Source: an uncultured Synergistales bacterium
Lineage (GTDB): Bacteria; Synergistota; Synergistia; Synergistales; Aminobacteriaceae
Length of the DNA stretch: 16,763 bases
Direction: 5' to 3'
Assembly (NCBI GenBank): GCA_905234205.1
Contig: CAJOGG010000048.1
Span: 1 to 16,763, forward strand
Positions 7,649 through 14,000 of the stretch are shown in pieces. Positions within the stretch are counted from its first letter, which is position 1. Every line of letters begins with the position of its first letter. Below the pieces are notes generated by a model. It was not told where the DNA came from, did not search any database, and saw only the letters and a program-made list of their open reading frames with translations. The position numbers and the translations under genes are program-made.

Positions 7649-8890
7649 TTAATCCTTACGATTTCTTCTGTAGTATGCAGGCTGATCATAAAATTTTCGC
7701 TGTAATCCAGGGAAAGCCCTTTCATCGTCATTCGGTGAAGTCAACCTAGCTTCTTCAAGCCCACCTGGTTCATTAGCGCGATTCCTTTTACGATTGTATA
7801 TGTCATAAATAGAATTTCCTGTCCTGACCGGCGGTTGAGTTTGCTGTGGGGGTTGATTCTGTGAAGGTGTTCCTTTTATCTCTGCAGGCTTACCTGTTGT
7901 GCCAGCGCCTGCGTTAACTTTGTTCCTCAATTGTCCCATAGCGTCTTCAGGGAAAGTAGCAATCAACGTAACGTGAACTTTTTCACCGAGTGATTCATCA
8001 ATTACGTGTCCCCAAATAACTTGCGCATCTGGGTCAGCAGTCTCTTCGATAATCTGTGCAGCGTCTGACATTTCTCCAAGGGTTATTTCCGTTCCTGTTG
8101 TAACGTTCAACAAGATACCTTTTGCGCCGCTCATAGGGAATGTCATTAATGGGGAAGTTATTGCGCTCTGTGCAGCTTTTCTGGCTCTGTCTTCACCTTC
8201 GCCTTCTCCCATACCCATAATAGCTGTGCCTGCTCCAGTCAAAATCGCCTTAATATCAGCAAAGTCAAGATTAACGAATCCGGATTTAGTGATAAGATCG
8301 GTAACGCCCTGAACAGCCTGACGAAGAACTTCATCAACTTTCTTATAAGCGTCAACGATCTTCATCTTTATGCCATTATCCATTTTGAGCAATTTATCAT
8401 TCTCAACAATTAACAGCGCGTCAACGTTTTTGCGTAAGTCTTCAATTCCAAGCTCAGCCGTGCGCATACGTTTATTCATTTCGAAGCCAAAAGGTTTCGT
8501 TACGACTCCAACGACTAGAACGCCCATATCTTTAGCGGCTCCAGCGATTACCGGTGCGGCTCCTGTGCCTGTAAACAACATATCAGCTCCGGCAATGTAC
8601 TCTTTTATCTTGTCTATACTTTCTTTAGCGGCATTAGTTCCGACTTGTGGATTAGCTCCGGCTCCTAGACCTCGTGTCAAAGCTTCACCGAGTATGATTT
8701 TATTGGGAGCTTGGTTCATGTCTAAAGCTCTAGCATCAGTATTAGCGGCCACAAAATCTACGCCTTGAACGTTAGATTCTATTATATGGTTAAGTGCATT
8801 ACCGCCGCCGCCTCCTACACCGAAGACGACGATCTTCTCATTCTGACGCACGTTGCTATTAGTGAGCTTAAATATTTGATCCTGATTCAT
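7649..8890 (-). CDS. ftsZ: Cell division protein FtsZ with an internal gap in the signature motif
   Basis: FtsZ is the tubulin-like GTPase that forms the division ring. Clear blocks are VVFGVGGGGGNALNHI (T1 loop), ANTDARAL, RGLGAGANPQVG, VTKPFGFE, VQGVTDLIT, NLDFADIKAIL, and the C-terminal interaction peptide DQPAYYRRN at the very end. The oddity is at residues 101-113. The sequence reads GADMLF directly followed by TGTGAAPVIA, where the family has (I/V)TAGMGGG between F and TGTG. About eight residues are missing in frame at the 8572/8573 junction: the end of a core strand and the first glycines of the tubulin signature GGGTGTG. The start at 8890 has AGGAGGAG upstream. At 413 residues the length is otherwise normal, with a flexible Pro/Gln-rich linker. 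Identity is certain. Function as written is doubtful. Confidence 0.95.
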   Translation of the reverse strand: MNQDQIFKLTNSNVRQNEKIVVFGVGGGGGNALNHIIESNVQGVDFVAANTDARALDMNQAPNKIILGEALTRGLGAGANPQVGTNAAKESIDKIKEYIAGADMLFTGTGAAPVIAGAAKDMGVLVVGVVTKPFGFEMNKRMRTAELGIEDLRKNVDALLIVENDKLLKMDNGIKMKIVDAYKKVDEVLRQAVQGVTDLITKSGFVNLDFADIKAILTGAGTAIMGMGEGEGEDRARKAAQSAITSPLMTFPMSGAKGILLNVTTGTEITLGEMSDAAQIIEETADPDAQVIWGHVIDESLGEKVHVTLIATFPEDAMGQLRNKVNAGAGTTGKPAEIKGTPSQNQPPQQTQPPVRTGNSIYDIYNRKRNRANEPGGLEEARLTSPNDDERAFPGLQRKFYDQPAYYRRNRKD

Positions 8891-8954
8891 TATAAAATTT
8901 CTCCTCCTAACCTCTGAAATTTTATTTTATTTTTCGCGGCATGACAAGGGATTT

Positions 8955-8960
8955 ATTATA
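8955..8960 (-). promoter_or_regulatory. Possible -10 element ahead of ftsZ
   Basis: TATAAT on the minus strand, just before the end of the 74-base ftsA-ftsZ gap and about 65 bases upstream of the ftsZ start. An extra ftsZ promoter inside the operon would fit the known need for excess FtsZ over FtsA. No convincing -35 hexamer is visible, so this is only a candidate. Confidence 0.3.
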
Positions 8961-8964
8961 CAGG

Positions 8965-10365
8965 CTAGAATAACTTCTTGAATCTGTCAGCAAGATTTTT
9001 CATGAGTTCTCCAACGCTTTTACGCTCGCCATTATCCTCATCATCATAATATTCAGTATCGTTTTCATAATCATCTTCTGGTTCTTCATTAATTTCGTCC
9101 TCGTCTTCATTATCATAATCTCTGGTCATGTTACGTTCACGACGTTCAGCACGATTCTTTTCTTGACGCTCACGTTTTTCCGAACGTTCCGACAATCCTG
9201 GCAATAACTGATCCGACTCCATGAACAAATACGGGTCATTAGAAGTTAATAAATGATACCTAAGTATACCAGCTGAACTTACATAGCTAGCGTTGTCGAG
9301 TCCAGGAGGCATTTTATAGATAGGCTCTTGAACTTTTCGTACTGGCATTTGCAAAATATCTTCAAGCATCATTTCTATACCTGGTGTTTCAGAGACTCCG
9401 CCAGATAAAATTATTCCGCTTGGGAAATGTTGTGGCGTACATTCGGCTAAAGCGTCTCGGACGTAATCGTTAAATAATTCCTCAACGCGTGCAACTATGG
9501 CTTGGGGAGCCAAATCAACATCAACACCTTCACGCCTTAAATCATCGGGGTTGGACGTAAAGATTCGTTTTTTCAGGTGCTCGGCTTCTCCTAATGGTAT
9601 ATGCAAAATCGTAGCTAGGTCACTGCGAATATGATCGCCGCCTATTGGAATGCTCAAGACTCTAAAAGCTCGTCCGCCGCGATAAAGAACTATCCCCGTA
9701 GTTCCTCCGCCTATACAGATTGATATACAACCTGCGCGCATTTCTTCCTCGTACACTGCTCCTAAACTTGAGGCTAAAGGCTTTAACACGAGTCCACGGA
9801 CATCAAGCCCGGCAGTTTGCACACAGTTCACGACGTTTTGTACGTAAGTCATAGGGACAGCGACTGTTTGAAGCCACATATCCAACTGATTGCCATTCAT
9901 GTTAAGCGGCTCATCAATCGAGCGACCGTCAAGTTCGTAACTTGTTGGGATCATATGAAGTGAATACATGTTGCTGCGGAGTGCTAAATTATCTCTGGCT
10001 CTATCTATTACTCGGTTCAGGTCGCTTGGCTCAACTGCTTTAGATTCGCGTCCACCTAGTGTAACCATTCCGTGAGTTGATTCGCTTTGAACGTCCATTG
10101 CATTGAAGGCCACGATGACATTGCTGAGACGTTTAGCGGAAATTCCGGTTATGCTCTGGGCTTCCTGAAAGGCTCTTATTACTGATTGACGGGCGTCCTG
10201 AAGACTTACGATGATTCCCTTCGATATGCCGCGTGAAGGAGCGTGTCCAAAGCCAATCACATTTACAGAATCCCCATAACGGTTATTCTTTTCCGCCACT
10301 ATCATCGTAGTTTTCGTCGTTCCCATACTAAGCCCCACAAGCAGGCCATCAGATTTTACCGGCAT
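8965..10365 (-). CDS. ftsA: Cell division protein FtsA (divergent)
   Basis: FtsA is the actin-like protein that tethers FtsZ to the membrane and recruits later divisome proteins. Visible are GLSMGTTKT (10-18), HAPSRGISKG, SHA-type 1C subdomain sequence, HMIPTSYELDG, KPLASSLGAVYEEE, GGGTTG (219-224), and the adenosine motif GIILSGGVSETPGIE. The acidic residues normally seen in the phosphate loops are replaced: Ser13 where (D/E) is usual, Cys217 in place of D in DIGGGT, and Gly224 in place of the following D. Residues 392-466 form an unusual tail: a basic stretch (KRERQEKNRAERRER), a very acidic stretch (416-446), then the helix SVGELMKNLADRFKKLF, which looks like the usual amphipathic membrane-targeting helix. 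Position directly before ftsZ confirms identity. The start at 10365 follows AAGGGA about 11 bases upstream. Confidence 0.93.
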   Translation of the reverse strand: MPVKSDGLLVGLSMGTTKTTMIVAEKNNRYGDSVNVIGFGHAPSRGISKGIIVSLQDARQSVIRAFQEAQSITGISAKRLSNVIVAFNAMDVQSESTHGMVTLGGRESKAVEPSDLNRVIDRARDNLALRSNMYSLHMIPTSYELDGRSIDEPLNMNGNQLDMWLQTVAVPMTYVQNVVNCVQTAGLDVRGLVLKPLASSLGAVYEEEMRAGCISICIGGGTTGIVLYRGGRAFRVLSIPIGGDHIRSDLATILHIPLGEAEHLKKRIFTSNPDDLRREGVDVDLAPQAIVARVEELFNDYVRDALAECTPQHFPSGIILSGGVSETPGIEMMLEDILQMPVRKVQEPIYKMPPGLDNASYVSSAGILRYHLLTSNDPYLFMESDQLLPGLSERSEKRERQEKNRAERRERNMTRDYDNEDEDEINEEPEDDYENDTEYYDDEDNGERKSVGELMKNLADRFKKLF

Positions 10366-10432
10366 TTTTAATACGTTCCCTTCTTTATCATAAATCTTTC
10401 AAATACACAGTGCTTCATAGCTAAAGTTCTGC

Positions 10433-10753
10433 TTACTTTTTCTCAATATACTTCATTCCGTACCTTTCGCACAGAGCTGGCAGCATTTCAGGCGACTTGT
10501 TAAAATTTATTTGTTTTATTTGCTTTATTTGCTTTCCAAGGTCTATTGAGCGTTTGAAATTTGTATTATATCCGCATACAATTGCCCCTGTATTGTGTCT
10601 GACAGAGTAGTTTACTACTCGCCTGGAAAAACGCTGTTGAAGATCGCACAAAGCCACACCACACGGATTGTTGCTAACTTTGCACAACTCACGGAGAATG
10701 ACACATTCAGACCTTGACAGTCTTTTAATTTTGTTTAATTGCGTCAAATACAA
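10433..10753 (-). pseudogene. Internally deleted TnpB (IS200/IS605 OrfB) remnant, 106 codons
   Basis: The frame joins two pieces of a TnpB-type protein. Residues 1-42 (MYLTQLNKIKRLSR, ILRELCKVSNN, VALCDLQQ) match the N-terminal region of this family, where Tyr-Asn usually stands for PCG. Residues 43-106 (SRRVVNYSVRHNTGAIVCGYNTNFKRSIDLGKQ, LCERYGMKYIE) match a late segment of the same family. Between them, most of the usual ~370-400 residues is missing, including the RuvC-I Asp. The frame also ends before the ESYTSKAS and zinc-finger/RuvC-III segment, so it cannot be a nuclease. The start is TTG at 10753 with an excellent AAGGAGG seven bases from it after TGGAGAA. It may therefore still be translated within the dcw operon. 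A nine-base tandem repeat encodes the odd IKQIKQI stretch. Confidence 0.72.
10501..10540. repeat. Nine-base tandem repeat, three copies, in the tnpB relic
   Basis: Around 10507-10533 the plus strand reads TTTATTTGT, TTTATTTGC, TTTATTTGC, then TTT. This is three near-perfect copies of a 9-mer. Nine bases keep the frame, giving the repeated Ile-Lys-Gln in the relic protein. The intact family has only an ordinary Asn/Gln-rich stretch here, so this looks like local slippage expansion. Confidence 0.7.
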
Positions 10754-10768
10754 TTCTCCACCTCCTTA

Positions 10769-10809
10769 GAAAACATGTTTTCGTATATTTTATAGCGTCC
10801 GTACGAAAA
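10769..10809. repeat. Palindrome and inverted repeat in the tnpB leader
   Basis: GAAAACATGTTTTC at 10769-10782 is a perfect 14-base palindrome. Overlapping it, TTTTCGTA at 10778-10785 is complementary to TACGAAAA at 10802-10809, an 8-bp stem with a 16-base loop. Both lie just upstream of the AAGGAGG of the TnpB relic. They could be subterminal hairpins of the original element or could affect translation of the relic. Confidence 0.65.
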
Positions 10810-10860
10810 TTCCAAACTCATACAACCTCGCCCAATATCCTTATAGCTAAAGCTGGTGTA

Positions 10861-11634
10861 TTACGGCACATTTGATAATTTTCGCAATAAAATTTTCCCC
10901 TCATAAGTCGCATCGATTACATAGTTTCCGCCTTCATTTATCAGCTTCGAGAATAAGTCGTCAATCGTAGCTCCTAGATCTTGGCCGCTATATTTTCCAG
11001 GCTGTAATAATAACTCAAACCGTTGTTGAGCGTAGGCAAGTCGCAAAGTGAACAAATCCATTCCCGCACGACGTTCCCAAGATATTTCCGTGGCAGAGTC
11101 GTACCAATTAAATCTTCTGAAATTTTCAAGAAATGAGGCTATTACTTCCGTAGCTAAAGGAGACTTAAACACTCCGCTCATAGGCGCTTGAATAGTTACA
11201 TCTGCTGGCACATTGCCCTGATCAGGAATTTTCCAGACTAACTTACCTGCGTCATTATCGTTTTGTCTTCCTGGTTCAAACAGCCACATTCGCCCGTCTC
11301 GTGATATACACCAAATTTTTCCTCGCCAATCAACTTTAACCCATGCGCTCAACCATTCTATACGTGTAACGAATCTCCCTAGCTTTTCCATGCGTGTATC
11401 AACTACAACAGGCATATCGCGTTCCAGAAATTCCTTGAGGCCCTTGGAGTCTTTCATGAAGTGCGGCCAAAAACTTAAGCATCTTTGCGGAAATACTTCC
11501 CATAATCTTTGCTCAAGTACATAAGACTGTGCTTCGATCTTATAGCCTTTTAACGCAAACCAAGCTTTGTAATTCATCACGTAAGTTATAGAGCCGGCGA
11601 TCATTGCTATGAGAAAAACTCTTGACGGACGCAC
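10861..11634 (-). CDS. ftsQ: FtsQ-like divisome protein
   Basis: FtsQ/DivIB is a bitopic membrane protein that links early and late division proteins. This 257-residue protein has one N-terminal transmembrane segment at about residues 5-23 (VFLIAMIAGSITYVM) and an otherwise extracytoplasmic body. The middle segment EWLSAWVKVDWRGKIWCISRDGRMWLFEP resembles the strand pattern of the FtsQ beta domain. Sequence similarity to well-studied FtsQ proteins is low, and I could not delimit a clear POTRA domain. The call leans on topology and on position between murB and ftsA, the classic ftsQ slot. It starts six bases after murB, so the two are likely translated together. The stop is directly followed by the tnpB relic. 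Confidence 0.78.
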   Translation of the reverse strand: MRPSRVFLIAMIAGSITYVMNYKAWFALKGYKIEAQSYVLEQRLWEVFPQRCLSFWPHFMKDSKGLKEFLERDMPVVVDTRMEKLGRFVTRIEWLSAWVKVDWRGKIWCISRDGRMWLFEPGRQNDNDAGKLVWKIPDQGNVPADVTIQAPMSGVFKSPLATEVIASFLENFRRFNWYDSATEISWERRAGMDLFTLRLAYAQQRFELLLQPGKYSGQDLGATIDDLFSKLINEGGNYVIDATYEGKILLRKLSNVP

Positions 11635-11640
11635 AGTAAT

Positions 11641-12549
11641 TCACGACACGCAAAAAACCGGGCCGATGATTTTTATCTCAGGTTCAAGCTTTATTCCGGT
11701 ATTCTCGTACACACGTTCAGCGCAGAGATTTATAAGCTTCATGATGTCCGAACTAGTTGCGTTACCATGATTAAGAATGAAGTTAGCATGTTGGTCCGAT
11801 ACTACAGCGTCACCGACTCGCAAATTTTTGCAACCAGCTTCATCGAGCAATTTACCCGCCGAATAGCCTTCAGGATTCTTGAATGTACAGCCAGCGTTAC
11901 CAAAAGCATGAGGTTGCGAGCCTCGCCTAAGCATAAAACTTTCGTATACGTCTTTGTCTTTGGGATTAGCTTGTCTGAAGGTTAGTCTAGCTAAAACTAT
12001 TACGCGCTTTTCATTTGCCAACGAACATTTACGGTAAGAGTAATTTATTTCATTGCTGTGCCAAGTTTTTATTTCACCGTTGGCCTCTATTGATACAACA
12101 TTGTCAACAAGGTCGCAAACTCCGTGTCCTCCTGCGCCTGCATTGCCAGCCAAAGCCCCTCCCAACGTTCCAGGTATACCCGCCGCAAATTCCATGCCGC
12201 CTAAACCTCGTTCACGTACTTGTCTCATCAAAACCGGCAACATAAATCCCGCGTCTATATCTGTTGTAATATCATTGCGCCAGCTTATAGTGTTTAATCT
12301 CAACGTCGAAATTACTATCCCGTGAATAAGTCCATCAGGGAATAGCAAATTGCTTCCACCACCTAGAACATAAACAGGATAGCCCTCAGTTATGGCAAGA
12401 GTGAATATTATTTTCGTGTCCTCAATAGTATCAGGAGCAACGAACACCTCGGCCTCACCGCCAGCTCTTAACGTACAAAGCTTAGACAAGGGCCAATGTT
12501 CATTTATATTTAGATTCGGTAAAGCAGAATGTAATTTATCAACAAGCAT
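11641..12549 (-). CDS. murB: UDP-N-acetylenolpyruvoylglucosamine reductase
   Basis: MurB reduces UDP-GlcNAc-enolpyruvate to UDP-MurNAc with NADPH and FAD, the second committed step of peptidoglycan synthesis. FAD-binding blocks are TLRAGGEAEVFVAP, VLGGGSNLLFPDG (61-73), GGMEFAAGIPGTLGGALAGNAGA (117-139), and SYRKC. The C-terminal part has LRRGSQPHAF, NAGCTFKNP (218-226), SAGKLLDEAG, VSDQHANFILN, and LEPEIKIIG with the catalytic Glu. The catalytic serine position, Ser in the E. coli motif GSxFKNP, is Cys221 here, a substitution also seen in other MurB proteins. At 302 residues and without the long extra loop, it is a type II MurB. It lies between murC and ftsQ as in many dcw clusters. Confidence 0.96.
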   Translation of the reverse strand: MLVDKLHSALPNLNINEHWPLSKLCTLRAGGEAEVFVAPDTIEDTKIIFTLAITEGYPVYVLGGGSNLLFPDGLIHGIVISTLRLNTISWRNDITTDIDAGFMLPVLMRQVRERGLGGMEFAAGIPGTLGGALAGNAGAGGHGVCDLVDNVVSIEANGEIKTWHSNEINYSYRKCSLANEKRVIVLARLTFRQANPKDKDVYESFMLRRGSQPHAFGNAGCTFKNPEGYSAGKLLDEAGCKNLRVGDAVVSDQHANFILNHGNATSSDIMKLINLCAERVYENTGIKLEPEIKIIGPVFCVS

Positions 12550-12586
12550 GTCGCACTCACAAAATCCCTGATTAAAATTTCCGCAA

Positions 12587-13960
12587 TTATACCCTAAAAA
12601 AACTTTTGCTTAAAATATTCTCTCCAATTTTGTAAACGTCTCCGGCTCCCATTGTAAGCAGAATATCCCCGGGTTTTAATGAGTCCTTCACAATTTTTTC
12701 GGCATTGTCAAAATTTATCGGCGTAATAGTTTTCGTAGCAGATTTGATGATTTCGTTCGATGAACTGTGTGAAAGCTCTTTTTCCCCTGCAGAATAAACC
12801 GGCAACAAAAATACTTCGTCGGCTAAGCTCAAAGCCTGTGCAATATCCGGAGCAAATTGTGCGGTGCGTGAAAATCTATGAGGCTGATAAACAACAACAA
12901 GTCTACGTTCAGGGTAAACATCTCTTACAGCGTTCAATGTTGCCTTAATCTCTGAAGGGTGATGCGCGTAATCGTCCATTACTAAAATGTCGTTAGTTGC
13001 GCTGCCTTTGACCTGCATACGACGTTCAGAGCCGTGAAAATCCCTGAGAATCTCCGCTGATTGTTCAAAGCTTATTCCACAAAGATTAGCCGCTGCGATT
13101 GCTGCAAGTGAGTTCAAGATATTGTGCTTGCCAGAAACTTTTAGTTCAAGAGTTCCGAGTTCTTGGCCATTGTGAGAAACTTTACAAGATACTCCGCCGC
13201 CGTGAGTGTTCTTTACGTCATAAGCGCCCCAGTAAAAATTTTTGCCCCAGCCGTAGCGAATTATACTGCCACGAGATTTATTGCAGTGTTGAAAAACTTT
13301 ATTAGCGCCTTCGTCTTCCGCACATAGAATCAAAGCTCCGTCGTCTTTCCTGCCTTCTGCAAAACGAGTGAAAGCTGCTATAACGTCCTCGCGGGTCTTG
13401 TAATGGTCAACATGATCCCAATCAGCGTTAGTGATAATTGCTATATTAGGCGTGAATAACTCAAACGTTCCGTCGCTCTCGTCAAGTTCAGCGATAAAAT
13501 ATTTGCCACTCCCTGATACGGCATTGCTTCCAATGTCAGGTACGTTGGCCCCGATATAAACGGTAGGATTTAACAAGGCACGCAAAAATATTAGGCCGGT
13601 CATTGAAGACGTTGTAGTTTTTCCGTGAGCTCCTGCTATGCCTATACCGTAAGATTTATTGAACAGATAGCTAAGAGCTTGGGCACGCGACAAAATTTTT
13701 ATGCCGTTATTAACTGCGCAAACTACCTCGGGATTATCACGACTAACGGCACTGCTTAAAATCAACGCGTCAGGCTTGAGATTATCTATATGATTAGCAG
13801 AATGTCCTATTGAACAGGGGATATTATCAAGATCATAATGAGGTTCTTTGAGATCACAGCCGGTTACTTCAAGTCCATGAGCTTTCAATAATTTCGCAAG
13901 AGCACTCATTCCGGCTCCTCCAATGCCCATAAGGTGAACACGCTGTATATTATTCAACAT
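12587..13960 (-). CDS. murC: UDP-N-acetylmuramate--L-alanine ligase
   Basis: MurC adds L-alanine to UDP-MurNAc using ATP, the first amino acid of the peptidoglycan stem. Motifs are the N-terminal Rossmann loop HLMGIGGAGMSALA (9-22), ILSSAVSRDNPEV, the P-loop IAGAHGKTTTSSM (108-120), AELDESDGTFELFTPNIAIITNADWDHVDHY, GKHNILNSLAAIAAA, DDYAHHPSEI, and YQPHRFSRT. At 457 residues the length is normal. The stretch between CDLKE and IGHSA is about four residues shorter than usual, which I take as normal variation in a surface loop. It follows ftsK by 40 bases and precedes murB by 37. Confidence 0.97.
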   Translation of the reverse strand: MLNNIQRVHLMGIGGAGMSALAKLLKAHGLEVTGCDLKEPHYDLDNIPCSIGHSANHIDNLKPDALILSSAVSRDNPEVVCAVNNGIKILSRAQALSYLFNKSYGIGIAGAHGKTTTSSMTGLIFLRALLNPTVYIGANVPDIGSNAVSGSGKYFIAELDESDGTFELFTPNIAIITNADWDHVDHYKTREDVIAAFTRFAEGRKDDGALILCAEDEGANKVFQHCNKSRGSIIRYGWGKNFYWGAYDVKNTHGGGVSCKVSHNGQELGTLELKVSGKHNILNSLAAIAAANLCGISFEQSAEILRDFHGSERRMQVKGSATNDILVMDDYAHHPSEIKATLNAVRDVYPERRLVVVYQPHRFSRTAQFAPDIAQALSLADEVFLLPVYSAGEKELSHSSSNEIIKSATKTITPINFDNAEKIVKDSLKPGDILLTMGAGDVYKIGENILSKSFFRV

Positions 13961-14000
13961 GGCAAAAAGACTCCACCCTTAAAAAATTTGTCGTAAAACT

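Larger units (their letters stand above)
10417..10852 (-). mobile_element. Degenerate IS200/IS605-type tnpB element in the ftsQ-ftsA gap
   Basis: The gap between ftsQ and ftsA holds a shrunken tnpB-only element in operon orientation. It contains the deleted TnpB frame (10433-10753). It is bordered by a 10-base direct repeat, ATAGCTAAAG, at 10417-10426 and 10843-10852; similarity extends a few bases further on the side away from the A-run. The leader before the frame holds a perfect palindrome GAAAACATGTTTTC and an inverted repeat with 8-base arms. Such secondary structure is typical of the ends of single-strand-transposed elements. No TnpA (Y1 transposase) is present. The exact ends are uncertain: the repeats are my best guess, and these elements do not make target duplications. 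The upstream boundary falls within a few bases of the ftsQ stop. Confidence 0.6.

Noticed and set aside
8370..8768. A 132-codon plus-strand open frame
   Set aside because: It is the antisense shadow of ftsZ; its Ser/Pro/Ala-rich sequence mirrors the codon pattern of the real gene.
10507..10533. CRISPR-like or regulatory repeat array
   Set aside because: The units are nine bases long with no spacers and lie in a coding frame; this is simple tandem duplication.
11974..12005. Cys instead of Ser in MurB as a sign of inactivation
   Set aside because: Cys at this proton-donor position occurs in other MurB proteins and the rest of the active site is intact. The Cys221 codon itself is at about 11887-11889.
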